Source: Didymodactylos carnosus
Taxonomy: Eukaryota > Rotifera > Eurotatoria > Philodinida > Philodinidae
DNA length: 37,787 nt
Direction: 5' to 3'
Assembly: GCA_905250885.1 (NCBI GenBank)
Contig: CAJNOQ010000995.1
Coordinates: forward strand, 1 to 37,787
In this document: in pieces, positions 10,389-21,233 of the stretch
Layout of the letters: each line of letters starts with the position of its first letter
Numbering within the stretch: position 1 is the stretch's first letter
The notes under the pieces: model-generated
Told to the model about the DNA's origin: nothing
Databases searched by the model: none
The model's input: the letters and a program-made list of their open reading frames with translations, nothing else
Program-made: the position numbers and the translations under genes

Positions 10389-11269
10389 AAAACTGTTAAT
10401 GAAGGTAAAAGAATTGTTTGGCGGCATGTTCTGATGATCTTGAATGACAGTTTGATTCCTGTCTGTGTTTTTATATGTCATATGAGAAAGTTCCTAGATA
10501 GTATAACCAAATTTAATAAGTTCAAGGTCATGCGCTTTTCAATGGTATCGTCTGAAAAACTTTTAAATTTTTCGTATGCAGTTTGATTTGAGATTTGCAT
10601 ATAAAACCCCCTTGATAAAAACCCTTCGAGTTCGTAGGGCACTACCACGGGGCACCAAAAATAATAAACCGACCAAAACATGTCTTAACACCGTTTCTGG
10701 TTTATGCTGCGTATCCAATACTATTGATAAATAAGTTTTGCACGATTCTAAAGACTATAGCACTTGTGAAATGATTCTGCAGATTCCGGGCATCTCAACG
10801 TTCCTTCTTCATGAATTCTTAACACAATAACTGATACCTCTGGCAATGGATGTATACAAGTTTTAAACAATTATTATGAAAGCTTCTTAGCCAAAAGTCT
10901 TCTAAAGAAAACTAGATAAATTTTACTTTAATTTCATTTCATGGATGTAATCATCGTCTTGTTCATTTATGTTGACGAAATATTCTAAACTGGCACTCTT
11001 TTGAGTTTAGGTGTCCTCGCATCATTTTCTCAAAAAATGATTTGGTTAACAGAGACCAAAGAATTTACCGAAAGAGTTGTATTCAACATACGTTATCCAT
11101 TAAACATTGTTGCTAAAAAAGTACGTTTACGTAATGCATTATTAAGTCCCGTCCCGCCCCTTCCCGTCAGAAACATAAATTCTTTTATAAAAAGTCGATA
11201 CTGAGCTACGCACATCATCAGATAGCCCACAATATTTACTATCAGAATCCTATGTTATTTGGCCCTCAT
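10389..11269. other. No supported gene
   Basis: AT-rich. Open frames at 10478-10681 (minus, 67 codons) and 11001-11204 (plus, 67 codons) have no recognisable family. Just after the second one, another plus frame stays open to about 11303. These could be exons of an unrecognised gene or a decayed transposon. Confidence 0.4.
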
Positions 11270-11590
11270 CGAAGAGTTATGGAGGCTTTTAGAAAAGTTT
11301 TCTGAAAATCTTGAAAAGCCGACTTTTGGAAAAAATTTTACTTTCCGATTATAAAGCAGATCATAAACTACGTTTAGTAACACCAGGAAATAGAGCAAAC
11401 ATTTCTGATCAAAATGAGATATACCAGCTCTGAGTGATGTTCTGCTCAAGAGGTATGAGAGTCTTGCTGGAAACCCTAAAACTTGCATTAGATACTGGCG
11501 CCACCATATCTCGACAGCGACTTTCACCTTAACACCATTTCGTAGTTGCATGATTTCCCATTTAGATTTTCCTTTAACGTTCCCAGTTTG
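11270..11590. repeat. Diverged dispersed repeat, copy 1
   Basis: The stretch around 11400-11480 (TCTGATCAAAATGAG, CTCTGAGTGATGTT) aligns with 16012-16090 (TCTGATCAAAATAAG, CTCTGTATGACGTT) at roughly 65-70 percent by eye. The 128-codon minus frame at 11255-11641 lies in this repeat; it matches no family I know and is probably spurious or an old element fragment. Confidence 0.5.
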
Positions 11591-12143
11591 TAGAGAACAC
11601 TTTGAAGTATATGTCCTGAAGTTTTTTCGGCTTACTGACATTATCTGGCTGAGAAAAAAATTAATTACTTAAAAATATATTGTTAAATTTTTGAACAAGG
11701 GATTATTATTGAAAGAATTCCTGTCCATCCTCCATTCAGCACAAAAGCTTGGTTCTTGCCTAGATCGATAGAGAAATGTGTGGAGAATATTTATTACGAG
11801 AAAATATGTAATAGTTTTTGTGCTTTCCGTCCTGGTATTGACTAATTAGTACTAATTAACGTTAATTTAGCCTACTCTACTAGCATAATGTCTTATTTGT
11901 AAAATAGCAACGCAACAAAAAGATTCAAGTAATACTTCATCTGACAGAGAATTTCACGGGCTACAATATGGACTACCTTAAACATTTTAGAATTCGTTTT
12001 TGGTCGCTCGGTAAGTCTGGTAAGTTGAAAATTTAACAATATTGTTTAAGTAATTAATTTTTTTCTCAGCCAAATAATTTCATTTAGCCGAAAAAACTTC
12101 TGAACATACACTTCGAAGTGTCCTCTACAAACCCGGAAGGCTG
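11582..12143. mobile_element. Inverted-repeat pair, ~115-bp arms
   Basis: About 11582-11695 is the inverted complement of about 12025-12143, sharing for example AGCCGAAAAAACTTC in the right arm and a run of aattaatttttttctcagcc. The 330-bp spacer has no coding signal. A third, shorter relative of the arm end occurs near 12655-12690 (acatatactccgaagtgtc). This is likely a foldback or MITE-type element; ends are uncertain. Confidence 0.65.
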
Positions 12144-12350
12144 AGTGCAAAAGTTGTTCAGAATCGAATTTTGGAGTGCCTGACGAGAGCTTATTTTAAA
12201 ATTTTCCGTTTCTGATTTTTAAATTAAATTTTAGGGTTTTTAAAATTTTAAAATTTCGTATTTTTTAATTTAAAAATCAAAAACAGAAAATTTTAAAAAA
12301 GCTCTCGTCAGAGACTCCAAAATTCGATTCCGAACAACTTTTGCACTCAG
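12141..12350. repeat. 210-bp near-perfect hairpin
   Basis: CTGAGTGCAAAAGTTGTTC at 12141 is mirrored by GAACAACTTTTGCACTCAG ending at 12350. The arms (~85 bp each, few mismatches) meet around a ~40-base AT-rich loop of ttaaattttaaaattt type. It starts exactly where the preceding inverted pair stops, so the two may be one compound element. A transcript would fold into a long double-stranded hairpin. Confidence 0.85.
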
Positions 12351-13380
12351 AATTTTGCTTCGAAATGCTTGCTTCGAGCGAAACTAGCCGTAAGGCCAGG
12401 TGAAAAATACTTTTAGCTCTGAAGTTTCTTCGGGAAGGCGAACGCTAAACTTCTGCAGCAAACTTCATTCGGGAACGACGGAAAGGGTTTTTCCGTATAC
12501 AAATCAATGTTCTCTATCGAACTACACTAGAATCAATTCTTCATATCAAAAATGAAGTTTTTATTGAAGTTTTAAAAATAGGGCAGAAAACCCGAAAAAA
12601 CTTAAAAATTCTTTTATCAAAAACTATAAATCCGGGAATTGAAAGCTTTGTTGAGACATATACTCCGAAGTGTCATGCACAAACTGCTGGACCCCCCTTA
12701 AGTGATCTGCAGAAATATTCAGTCGTACTTACAAAATTGATATTTTCTGATAAGAATAAGTTAAACAATTTATTAAATTAATACCTAAACAACCAAAACA
12801 AACTGTCGCAGTGATGATGAATACTATTCCTTTTAGAAGAGTAACAAGTAAACACAGTTAGAAAAAATTCGGGCAGATGAAGTAACTATGAAAACTCTTG
12901 ACAACCAGATAGTATTCTTGATCGATTGCCATACATTTTTTGTTGAAATAAATTGGTCAGAATACGTCTGGAAAAACAACTTAGATCAGTTGTTTGTTAT
13001 ATCTTAGACCCGCGAAATGATTAAATCTTAAGAGTTTTGAATATTCTCTGAAGCTACTTCTCTTCTTTTCGGGTGGATGTGATTCGCTTTTCTTTACTCG
13101 GAAACGCAATCATTCAAGCCTGTAAGATATGCTGTTTTGCTTGCGTGACTCCACTCTAAATCATCAGATCACATATGAAAAACTTTTTTGATTTCAAATA
13201 TAGGAAAATATCGTCATCGTTTTATTGTACACATTAACGAAACTTTTCACAAGATTTTAACATACGAAGATAACTTTAAATGATTTATTACAATTAGCAG
13301 TAGCCGTAGAAAAGTAAAAATGATGATTTAATTAGTGTTGCTTACTCAGTGTTGTTTTAGTTTTGCTTCAAGTATTATTA
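12351..13380. other. Gene-free stretch
   Basis: AT-rich, no supported gene. Near 12655 it contains a partial relative of the repeat arm described at 12025-12143. Confidence 0.45.
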
Positions 13381-13390
13381 TATCTTTTAG

Positions 13391-13720
13391 AATAAAATAT
13401 TTGAATGCCGTATGAATGGTAAATGTAAAAGTGATAAGAAAGTACTAGATAACTCTACAGCATGTTATTTAGGTGAATATCGGTAAAATAGAATGAAACA
13501 AGGTCGCTTAATCTCTAATGAAATAAAACATGAAAACTGGCGAATATTCGAAAAAAACGTTTGTTTAGTATCAACTTGTCTACAAAAAGTGGCACGAAAG
13601 GTTTATATGATGCTTTCAACCATATTGTTGATTATCGATAATTTTTATACATGTATGGACGAGTGGTTATCGTATCGATTCAAACAAAACAATTGTCCAT
13701 TATATTTAAAATGGGCGTGA
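13391..13720 (+). pseudogene. Unrecognised coding remnant, Cys-rich start
   Basis: After an acceptor-like tttttag (about 13390) a plus frame reads through IFECRMNGKCKSDKK and ACYLGEYR to a TAA at about 13484. The same frame then continues open from 13493 to 13720 (75 codons, with a hydrophobic stretch VYMMLSTILLIIDNF). The C-x5-C spacing and trailing Arg/Lys faintly recall the second zinc finger of a nuclear receptor, but the last Cys-x2-Cys pair is absent and the spacing is wrong. I do not assign a family. It could equally be chance coding in AT-rich DNA. Confidence 0.2.
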
Positions 13721-14100
13721 AATAGAGAATGCCTATTATTAGTCGATGATGCTCGTTGTTTGTTTAACATCAACAACATGTAAATTGACCAATGTAATAA
13801 ATGTTGCTAATATACCTGCTGAAGTTGGTGCAATGCGCTTAATTGTTTTTCAGAAATATTCCAGAGTTTACTAGAATTAAGAAAGATGATCAGTGATATT
13901 TTAAATATAATCTACTATTGTTACATATTGTGAGAGTAGATTTATATTTTAATTCAAAATACAATATACATTGTATTAGATATAGTTTTGATGATTTTGA
14001 TTTTGTATAACATTTAGTTAGGGTACATTGATTTGGGCGGCCTTATTTTTGTTTACCGTGCCTTGGTTTCGGTGTTTAGAGAGAGTATAGGTTGTTAAAT
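13721..14100. other. Gene-free stretch
   Basis: AT-rich with no coding signal on either strand. Confidence 0.45.
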
Positions 14101-14104
14101 TCGC

Positions 14105-14299
14105 TCACCTCTCTTCGTAAACAGTGCCCGATGAATCTGAGCTGTCGACGTTGGCTCTTGACCAGTTGCTCTTGTCCAGCTGTCTTGTAAATGCCTGTTT
14201 GATTTCTTGTCCAGCCTTCTGATGCTGAGCATTATTCTCTAACAATTGGTAGTAAAGCTGTCGAGACTGCTTTCGAGCGTTTTTGTGAGGATGATCCAT
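14105..14299 (-). CDS. Small hypothetical, possible lone exon
   Basis: A 64-codon minus frame encodes a hydrophilic, Gln/Lys-rich helical peptide (MDHPHKNARKQSRQLYYQL at the start, ending DSSDSSGTVYEER). Its last codons run into gtgagc at about 14106, a good splice donor, and its base composition is less AT-rich than its flanks, both of which argue for a real exon. No partner exon is evident further down the minus strand. It lies downstream of the AIG1-like gene on the same strand, so it could also be an unrelated one-exon gene. Function unknown. Confidence 0.3.
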   Translation of the reverse strand: MDHPHKNARKQSRQLYYQLLENNAQHQKAGQEIKQAFTRQLDKSNWSRANVDSSDSSGTVYEER

Positions 14300-14558
14300 C
14301 CATAAAGTAAAAAGTACCTTAAAAGTTTTAAAACGTATACTGTAACACTCTTAACTTTATTGAACATAATTAAGAGTTTATTAAAATTGGAGAATTGGTA
14401 AAAATACAACTTTTCGACCTATTTATACGGTCATTATCAGGTATATATAGGATACAGGACGTTACATTTAACAGATAAAACAATATTCAGTCGTATGTAA
14501 TCTTATATAATACATATTTTCCTTTCCTTTTTTCCATACATGTGAGAGAAACCCAAAC

Positions 14559-15437
14559 TCATCGAGAAGTTGCCAAATATGAAATATTCCAAATGGCAAT
14601 CACAGTTGAAAGAACAGCAGTCATCGCACTTAATGCTTTCCAATCTATTGGCTGTATTCCAGACTCGACCACCTGAGAATAATCTGCATGCCACCCTATC
14701 CATGGATTCGCATGGAATTCTTGTGTTGGATGAACACAGTGTGACCGCAATCGCCTCTTGTAAAATAATCGATCTCGCACAAAGGCCAAACTTCTCAGTA
14801 CAATCATTGTCAACGGAATACAGAAATAGGCGAACCATTGCCATACTGGCCACGGATCGCCGTAGGGATGGTGGCCCTGAGTTTGTGCAACAAATAGCCA
14901 ATAATTGATAAAATAAATTAAGCAGAAGATGAAAACGAGAGCCGGTGTAGTTTTAACATCTCGTTTGGTATTATGTGGAACAAAGAAATGTTCGGCTAAG
15001 CCGTACCAGAATGGCATCAAATGAATAAACCACAGGGAGTCGGTATAGTTGGGACAACGATCGTTCTTCTTGCAAGCAATGAAGAATAGTAAATGAAAAA
15101 AGAAGCCCATCCCGACACTTGTTGAGAACATCAAACAGAAAAATCGATCGAGATGTATTCTCAATTGTTTAGTGATAAAATCATTTATACCTCTTAGAAT
15201 AAGAATAATATCAAATAGGAAAGCTGCAAACATATACAATCCTAAAATTGCTAGAATCCATGTTGTGAAATAACGAAAATGCCAGCCGGGACCTACGACT
15301 TCTGAGGCGGAGATATTGACACCCGGTGATCGTAATGAAGAACCGAAGCCGACTAATTGAAATACTAAAATACCTCCGTGATAGACAATGTGAAGTAAAT
15401 GAAGCCATATGGGATAAGTTCTGTGTACTTTCATCAT
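14559..15437 (-). CDS. AIG1/ADTRP (FAR-17a) family membrane protein
   Basis: Single-exon gene, 292 aa. Polytopic membrane protein of the androgen-induced gene 1 / ADTRP family; vertebrate members are integral-membrane hydrolases that split fatty acid esters of hydroxy fatty acids, using a Thr and a His in the membrane. Visible here: a first segment WLHLLHIVYHGGILVFQL; then WHFRYFTTWILAIL, whose Thr pair sits where the catalytic Thr is expected; segments around residues 100-120; WYGLAEHFFVPH, whose His sits where the catalytic His is expected; FIFCLIYFINYWLFVA; then GDPWPVWQWFAYF and further hydrophobic segments. The ~50-residue tail, ending in one more hydrophobic segment, is longer than in human AIG1 (about 240 aa). 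The start Met-Met follows closed frames; a tttttgtag acceptor upstream suggests a 5' UTR intron. Alternative: another six-TM family. Confidence 0.75.
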   Translation of the reverse strand: MMKVHRTYPIWLHLLHIVYHGGILVFQLVGFGSSLRSPGVNISASEVVGPGWHFRYFTTWILAILGLYMFAAFLFDIILILRGINDFITKQLRIHLDRFFCLMFSTSVGMGFFFHLLFFIACKKNDRCPNYTDSLWFIHLMPFWYGLAEHFFVPHNTKRDVKTTPALVFIFCLIYFINYWLFVAQTQGHHPYGDPWPVWQWFAYFCIPLTMIVLRSLAFVRDRLFYKRRLRSHCVHPTQEFHANPWIGWHADYSQVVESGIQPIDWKALSAMTAVLSTVIAIWNISYLATSR

Positions 15438-15439
15438 TT

Positions 15440-15776
15440 CAATGTTTTTGTTCTACAAAAATAACCTTTATAGTCCAAATATATTATTGAAGAGATAATT
15501 TGAAAAAAACTAGAAGAAAAGGGTTATTAAGGAACCCGATTCGTTTTTGGATTAGAGTTTGTCAGTTTAATAAGCCCACATTTCTGCACGTATGCAAAAA
15601 ACTTTTAGAACTTTCGATAAAAATTTGGCTTTATATAAGGTTAATAGCAAAGTGAATGTTTGTTTTTGAAACGAATCGAAGGAGAGAAAAAATTACGATT
15701 AGTGAAATTCTTGTACATCGATTTTCGTTTGTTTCTAGTCGTATATGTGCAGAATATAAAGATGAAGAAGTACGAT
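15440..15776. other. 5' flank of the AIG1-like gene
   Basis: No gene seen. Probably contains the promoter and a 5' UTR intron of the minus-strand AIG1-like gene (acceptor-like tag just above 15450), but no element can be pinned down. Confidence 0.4.
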
Positions 15777-16616
15777 TAAGGCCCCCTCCCCCCAGAAATG
15801 GTGATTTTCGGTCAAAACATCACTTTTGAGATAAGCACATGGAAAGATAGCCTGCAGTGTCTCCTTTCAGAATCTGTATCGCTTTTGGTTACAAAAGTGG
15901 TTTTTCGCGGATTTTGAGCAGGTTTTCTACCGGATTTTCAAATAATAGCTGTTTCCTAGATACTTATGCAATTAAAATTTTTCTAAACACACAGATTTGT
16001 AAAGCAAACGCTTCTGATCAAAATAAGACCTTGCACAACTCTGTATGACGTTGCATCAAAAAGTTACAAGCATTTTTCTAGAAGTTCTAAAATTGAGTGT
16101 TTCATACAGCGTTTTCTCTAGATAAGAGTTATACCTGAAGTATTTTCGAAGATTTTTTACAGCAGTTTGTCATAGAGAGTTTATTCTTTTTTTATTTAAA
16201 AGAGGAAAGGAAACTACATCGTCTGACTGGAGTCGATTTTTGAATTAGATCTTAGTTTTATATCAAATTAAGGATTTTTAGAAAATCCGGAAGGCTTTTT
16301 CGGATTTTGGAGGTTGATGGAAAACCAATAAAGGCTGAATTGAAAAATCGGCGCCGGTCAAGCTATGTAGTTAGGTATCTAGCTTAAAACAAAACAAACC
16401 CGAACTATCCAGCTTGAAGTATATTAAAAAATCTTGGAAAACACTTCAGGGTCCTTTGTAGATCATGCTCTCTGAGAAACTCCTGAACGGTAAGACTTGG
16501 AGACAAAAAAAAGTTTTTCATTCCCGTAACTGATCAAGCCAAACATTTATGGAAAGTTTCGTCAAGATCGGATGTACGGTGTCGAAGATAACTTCCGAGG
16601 GGGGCGGGGGTCCTTA
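15777..16616. mobile_element. Putative DNA element with TAAGG/CCTTA C-rich termini
   Basis: The left end TAAGGCCCCCTCCCCCCAG and the right end, read inwards, TAAGGACCCCCGCCCCCC form imperfect ~18-bp terminal inverted repeats 840 bp apart. The interior has no transposase frame, but includes a stretch (15890-16110) homologous to the repeat at 11270-11590. No target duplication was recognised, so this could be coincidental C-rich sequence. Confidence 0.4.
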
Positions 16617-16866
16617 CGAGAGTATAGAACTACTACAAATATCATTCTGACCTTAGTTAAAAATCACACCTTAGTTTGATAATTTCGAGCTTTTGATCAG
16701 TTTCACTTATCATCGTTAGGAAACATACGGAAAATATAACATACTGTATATATATATATCAAATTTAAATTACGACTAGAAGGCCGAAGATCGACCAGAA
16801 AAAAAATAAAATTGCATGAAAACATTGAGTTTTTCAAAAAAAGGATAAAATGAAGAAAGGTAAACA

Positions 16867-17173
16867 CAAGGGGAAAAAGCACGGAATCCTAGAATCCTGA
16901 AATTCTAGGGAATCTAGTAGAATCCGGTGGACTTCGATGGAATCTGGTGGACTCCGATGGAATCCGGGATACTACCATTCTCCCGAAACAGAATAAAAGT
17001 GTTCTATATTTTGGAAAACTTCTCTCCAAAACAGAACAAAATGTTCTGTTTTGGGGGAAAGTTCCTGAGAATCCAAGAGAATCCTGGTGAATTCTTGGAA
17101 TCCTATAGAATCATAGGAAATCCTTGGAATCCAGGATAATTCAGGATTCTAGGATTCCGTGCTTTCCCCCTTG
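16867..17173. mobile_element. hAT-type miniature element, copy 1 (307 bp)
   Basis: Ends CAAGGGGAAAAAGCACGG and, inverted, CCGTGCTTTCCCCCTTG. Flanked by GGTAAACA (16859-16866) and GGTAAACG (17174-17181), an 8-bp target duplication with one mismatch. An 8-bp duplication and termini starting CA-x-GG fit the hAT superfamily. The interior is largely degenerate GGAATCC/GATTCC repeats; a central insert contains the palindrome CCAAAACAGAAC / GTTCTGTTTTGG (about 17026-17054). Same family as 35515-35794. No coding capacity. Confidence 0.88.
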
Positions 17174-17559
17174 GGTAAACGACATTCACGTTTGTAGAGC
17201 TCATTCTGTCCTACAAAATATATGATGTAATTTTTCATAGATGGACAAGGGAAACTTTATTTTTTATTTTGTGATAAGCATGAATTTTAAATGATTATTT
17301 TATCGGAATGGCTATTGACACTCATAAGAAGTATCAACATGAGCAAGTTGAATCGCAAAAGAAGTCGTTCCTTATCAGTGCGAGAAAAACCTTTCGACGC
17401 TGATTTTGTAGGTTTTGCAGCCGTATAATTCCTAACACACAGCGCTTTCTTTGAAAAAAACAGGTATGACCTTTTTTCTGAAAACAGAACATTTAATGTA
17501 AAATGCTTGGCTCCGGAGAATAATTCAGTTTTCCGGCACAGTTTTTACACGAAGTTCCT

Positions 17560-17755
17560 TGGTGGGGGCAATAGCTGCTTGTTGACACTTCCAGCAAAAT
17601 TTTTTGTATGAGAGTGCCAGTAGCTACTAAGTGACACTCACGAGCAATCCTTGAAGTACCAGTAGTATTTTATTACCACTTCTAGGGAATGCCAATAGCC
17701 TCTGACTGACACTCACAAACAGTTGCTGTGAGTGGCAATAGACTCACCCTTGTTT
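17560..17755 (+). repeat. Degenerate ~65-bp tandem repeat
   Basis: Four units share GTGCCAATAGC...TGACACTCAC: near 17565 (GGCAATAGCTGCTTGTTGACAC), 17618 (GCCAGTAGCTACTAAGTGAC), 17690 (GCCAATAGCCTCTGACTGAC) and 17733 (GGCAATAGACTCAC). Divergence is about 20-30 percent. Non-coding. Confidence 0.65.
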
Positions 17756-18582
17756 TATAAGAGTGGTTTGATCTTTTCTATTAAATATATTTTCAGAGAA
17801 ATGTGGCTTTTTAACTTATAAATTATTACAACACTGCAGAAAGAATACGCGTTGAAAGAAGAAGAAAGAAATGAAAGACAACAGGAAAAATGTGTGTTCA
17901 GGTGTGCTAATAAAGAACACAGAAAAAATATCGTTTAAAATGATTCAACGTCAGCTTTTGTCGTTTCAAAGGTCCACTTTTTAGTCAGCATACTTTCAAC
18001 ATCCATTTCATTTTCTTTGAAAAGATAAACTTTGTTCTTTTCTAAAACAACTTATCACCTGCGCGATAAACCAGAAAAGAAAAGAAAAAAAAGCAGTGTA
18101 GGCTATATAGTCCCGATACAAAATATGTATATTCTAGCGAAATTTTTGTAATAGGTTTTACTTACATCAATTAGTTTCGATTATTTAATATCCAATACTT
18201 CATTTACATTGACCATCAAAAATGGCTTATTGTAACTCGATCTTTCTCGAAAAGACTGTGCTAAATTGTTGAAACCATGGAGTGCCTCGTTAGTAATATA
18301 TGGAAGAAAGATCCCCTTATCTTTTTTGCTACAGGCTTTTTCTTATAGAATCTGCCCACTTTTCTGAAAGGAATCAGATTGTACCAACACGTTGCAGCTG
18401 GAAAAACACAGTGCGCACATACGCTGCGCGAAGAATCTCACTGAAAACACTAAGAGAAGGTAGATAATTAATTAGAGCTATGGAATTAAAAGAAGCCCGC
18501 TGTCAGTTTCGCCGTAAAGCTCTACATGTAGAACCGGCGTTTGGCCTCATTTGGTTCAGCGTGAAGCTTGCCGCTAATTTTC
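17756..18582. other. Gene-free stretch
   Basis: No supported gene; 3' flank of the minus-strand pseudogene that ends at 18583. Confidence 0.45.
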
Positions 18583-20543
18583 TAATTTCTATCCCTCTTT
18601 AAATGTTCCGCATCCATTTTGTGAAACTTCCAATGTTCTTTCTAACATGTCTTGCCGCAGTAACTTATTTTCCGGCGCACACATTTAGAGGGTGGTTTCG
18701 ATTTTCCACAGTTGGCGCAAAGCTGCTGGGCCGTGAGATTGAATGTCATTCCCATGGGAGCCGTTAAGGGCGTTATCCAGGATCCGAGAATTAACCTTAG
18801 TGGATGATTCTCTTCGAGTGGCTCGTGGCAAGGAAGACAATGCTCCGATGCATCGGCCATTTGGGCCAACTTGATATGCCTACGTGCGTCTTCGTGTTCG
18901 CTGCGATTTTTTGTGAATGTCTGCAGGAAGGCTCGCGTGCCTGGAGAGAAAGGGATGCACATGAGAAGGTCGAGTATGTCGGCATATCGTTCCAATCGTT
19001 TCTTCGAGAGACATGTCGGCCATCGATAACTTCATTGGCTCTTCATGTTCAAGCATACTTTTTCCCGTTCAATTATTTCATCCGTTTGAACATTCATCAA
19101 TTCGCTGTCATCGATGTTTGTAGATTCACCAATAACCACCTCCTTTAATCCCTGCATCGAAGCGCGTTTCAGCCAGCGTCTGGCTGCATCTTCATTGCGT
19201 TCACATCCGTGTCCGAAAGCGTAGAGTTTGCCCAAGTAGAGCTGAGCAAGAGAGTGTCCTTTTTCTGCCGCTTTTTTCATGAACTGGAAGCCTTCTTCAT
19301 CACTTCTTTATCTTATTTTTGTTTTTATACTTTCCCTCTTAGATTATCAGTTGTTGTTTCCCTTTCTTTGATTTTCTTATTGTCACTTCCTTCTCTTTCT
19401 CCACGTAGCATACTTATATTGTCTACTTAATTGATACTATAACAGTACTGAAGTGGGTACATTGTACTCTTTGTACTCTTTGCCATTTGCTATACTTTTA
19501 AATAAAATTGGTTTAAACCAACCCTTCGCTGTTGCGCTTTAAATGCTGGAGCAACAGTTGGGCCAGAGCTAGCTCTGCATTCGTATGTTGTCCACTCTCG
19601 GCTGCTTTACGGTAACATTGTTCCGCTCGTTCGTAAGCTTGCGGGAAATTGCCTCACCGCACGCGTAATTCGACCCGTGAAGAATAAGAAGATTTGGATC
19701 ATCAATGTTTCGAAACAATGATTCAGGTTTTCCGTTCCAGCTCTTGCAGTTTGCGAAATGCATCAGGCTGATCTTGATCTGCAGCACGCCGATAGAAAAT
19801 ACGCGCTTGTGTCACATCAGTTGGTCCTCCGATGCCAAGTTTAAGAAAATCTCCATAATTTTCTTCGGCTCCAGCGATACCTTGCTCTGCCGCTTTGGCA
19901 TACCGCTGAAACGTTATTCTTTTTCACTCCAGAGCCAGTTTTCAGGGCTAGTTTCCAGTCCTACCATCAGACAGAATGGCTTCTGGGAAGCAGCCGCTTC
20001 GCAATGCTGCTTACTACGAGCAAAACCCCGCAAAAGATCGCCATAACCTTCGGCATAGAATACAGACATGTTTTGACGACCTTCTGCAGAATTCATCGCC
20101 GCTGCTTTCGAGCATAATTCAACAACACGTGCCTCAGTGCTAGACCGACCGCTTTGATAGAGCGTACGAGCATCCATCATTATCTTCTGAGCTGCTAGAA
20201 AAGTGATCGAATCAGAAATGTCTGCAATTTCGACTTGAGCCGGAGGATTGACTTGCTGATGGTGCATTTTTTCCAGCAGCTGCTCAAGCTATTCATCAGG
20301 TTTTGTTGGTCGAGGATTGCTTTTCGCGCAATATTCAATGGCCAAAACGGCTTTACAATCACGTTGACGCGTGAGCAATGTAGGGTCTCGAGGATCCAGC
20401 TTGAGACCTTCGACACACGCAGCTTCTGCTTCCTTTTCAAGATTTAGACCAAGAAGAGCTTTGGATAGAACGCGATAATATTTGATTTGCTTTGGCTCGA
20501 GTTCCAAGGCATCTTCAGCATCTTGCCGTGCTAGATCATACTT
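18583..20543 (-). pseudogene. TPR / Sel1-repeat / MYND zinc finger protein, disabled
   Basis: The minus strand first encodes a TPR-like pair of helices (YDLARQDAEDALELEPKQ, YYRVLSKALLGL), then several Sel1-like repeats (RYAKAAEQGIAGAEE...GIGGPTD; CYRKAAESGQHTNAELALAQ; KKAAEKGHSLAQLYLGKLYA). A MYND zinc finger starting CANCGKSKPPSKC closes the protein. Such proteins are adaptors. Breaks: TAG at 20289-20291; a frameshift near 19915; a TGA near 19690 with loss of frame; TGA at 19032-19034; TAG at 18642-18644, exactly where MYND fingers have the Gln after the YC-x3-C ligands, after which KEHWKFHKMDAEH still reads in frame to 18583. A likely ~200-bp intron lies at 19300-19505. The 5' start is missing: an acceptor (acatag) precedes 20543. 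Substitution-type damage with domains still readable suggests recent decay. Confidence 0.82.
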
Positions 20544-21033
20544 CTATGTATAGTTTTGAATTCTATGTTTTTGTTGTACACTATTGTGTGTGTTGTACAT
20601 AGTGAAATAGTTTTCTTTTGTTACTTTCACATTATGAGACAGTTCAGGTGAGCGGTGGATAAAATAAAATAGAGATTTCTATTTCTCACCAGAAATTCAT
20701 CCTGAAATTTTACGGACTTTTAAATCCGGGTGAAATTACATCCAAGTGGAGTTGCACAGTCGAGTAGGATTTCCGGATAAAAATTCATCCCGGACTTAAA
20801 AATATGAAGACACTTCACGGAAAAATTACATCTCTGGCGAAAGTAAATTTTCTAGAAAGTCGTAGGATTTGCACCATCTGATTACACATAAGTTCAATTT
20901 TTGGAGAAACTCTGCAAGTATATAATCTTTTCAATAAAACAATCGTATTCAGAACACTTCAAGGATCATTTTGGAAAGTATAACGATCGTCCAGATAATG
21001 TATTACACATTTTACATTGAAGATTGAAAAGTA
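20544..21033. other. Probable intron or 5' remnant with repeat sequence
   Basis: No gene. Two related segments (aaattcatcctgaaattttacgg near 20692 and aaattcatcccggacttaaa near 20783) form a loose internal duplication with aattacatc motifs. If 21034-21233 is an upstream exon of the pseudogene, this whole piece is an intron. Confidence 0.4.
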
Positions 21034-21233
21034 CCTATTCTCATCATCATCATCGGTAGAGCACTTTAGGCACGGCACTCCAAACAGTCCAATCATTTTC
21101 ATTTTGTCCCATCTCAGTAATCTTTTTGGCAGCAAGGACGGCCTGACTCTGTTCGTCTGGGCACATGTGGCAAGCGATCTGATGAGTATACGTTTTGCGC
21201 AGTTTTCGAACTTCTATTCCGAATATTGTTGTT
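21034..21233 (-). other. Possible orphan exon
   Basis: A minus frame reads about 50 residues including CHMCPDEQSQAVLAAKKI and NENDWTVWSAVPKVLYR, then stops at the first of several TGA codons in a GAT repeat. Less AT-rich than its surroundings and protein-like, but I recognise no family. It could be an upstream exon of the TPR/Sel1/MYND pseudogene or the tail of another lost gene. Confidence 0.25.

Noticed and set aside
13391..13484. Nuclear receptor DNA-binding domain
   Set aside because: C-x5-C and some basic residues match, but the closing Cys-x2-Cys is missing and the spacing is wrong; kept only as an unrecognised remnant.
14570..14908. 112-codon plus-strand ORF
   Set aside because: It is antisense to the AIG1-like gene, whose frame has clear family character; the same holds for the shorter overlapping minus frames there.
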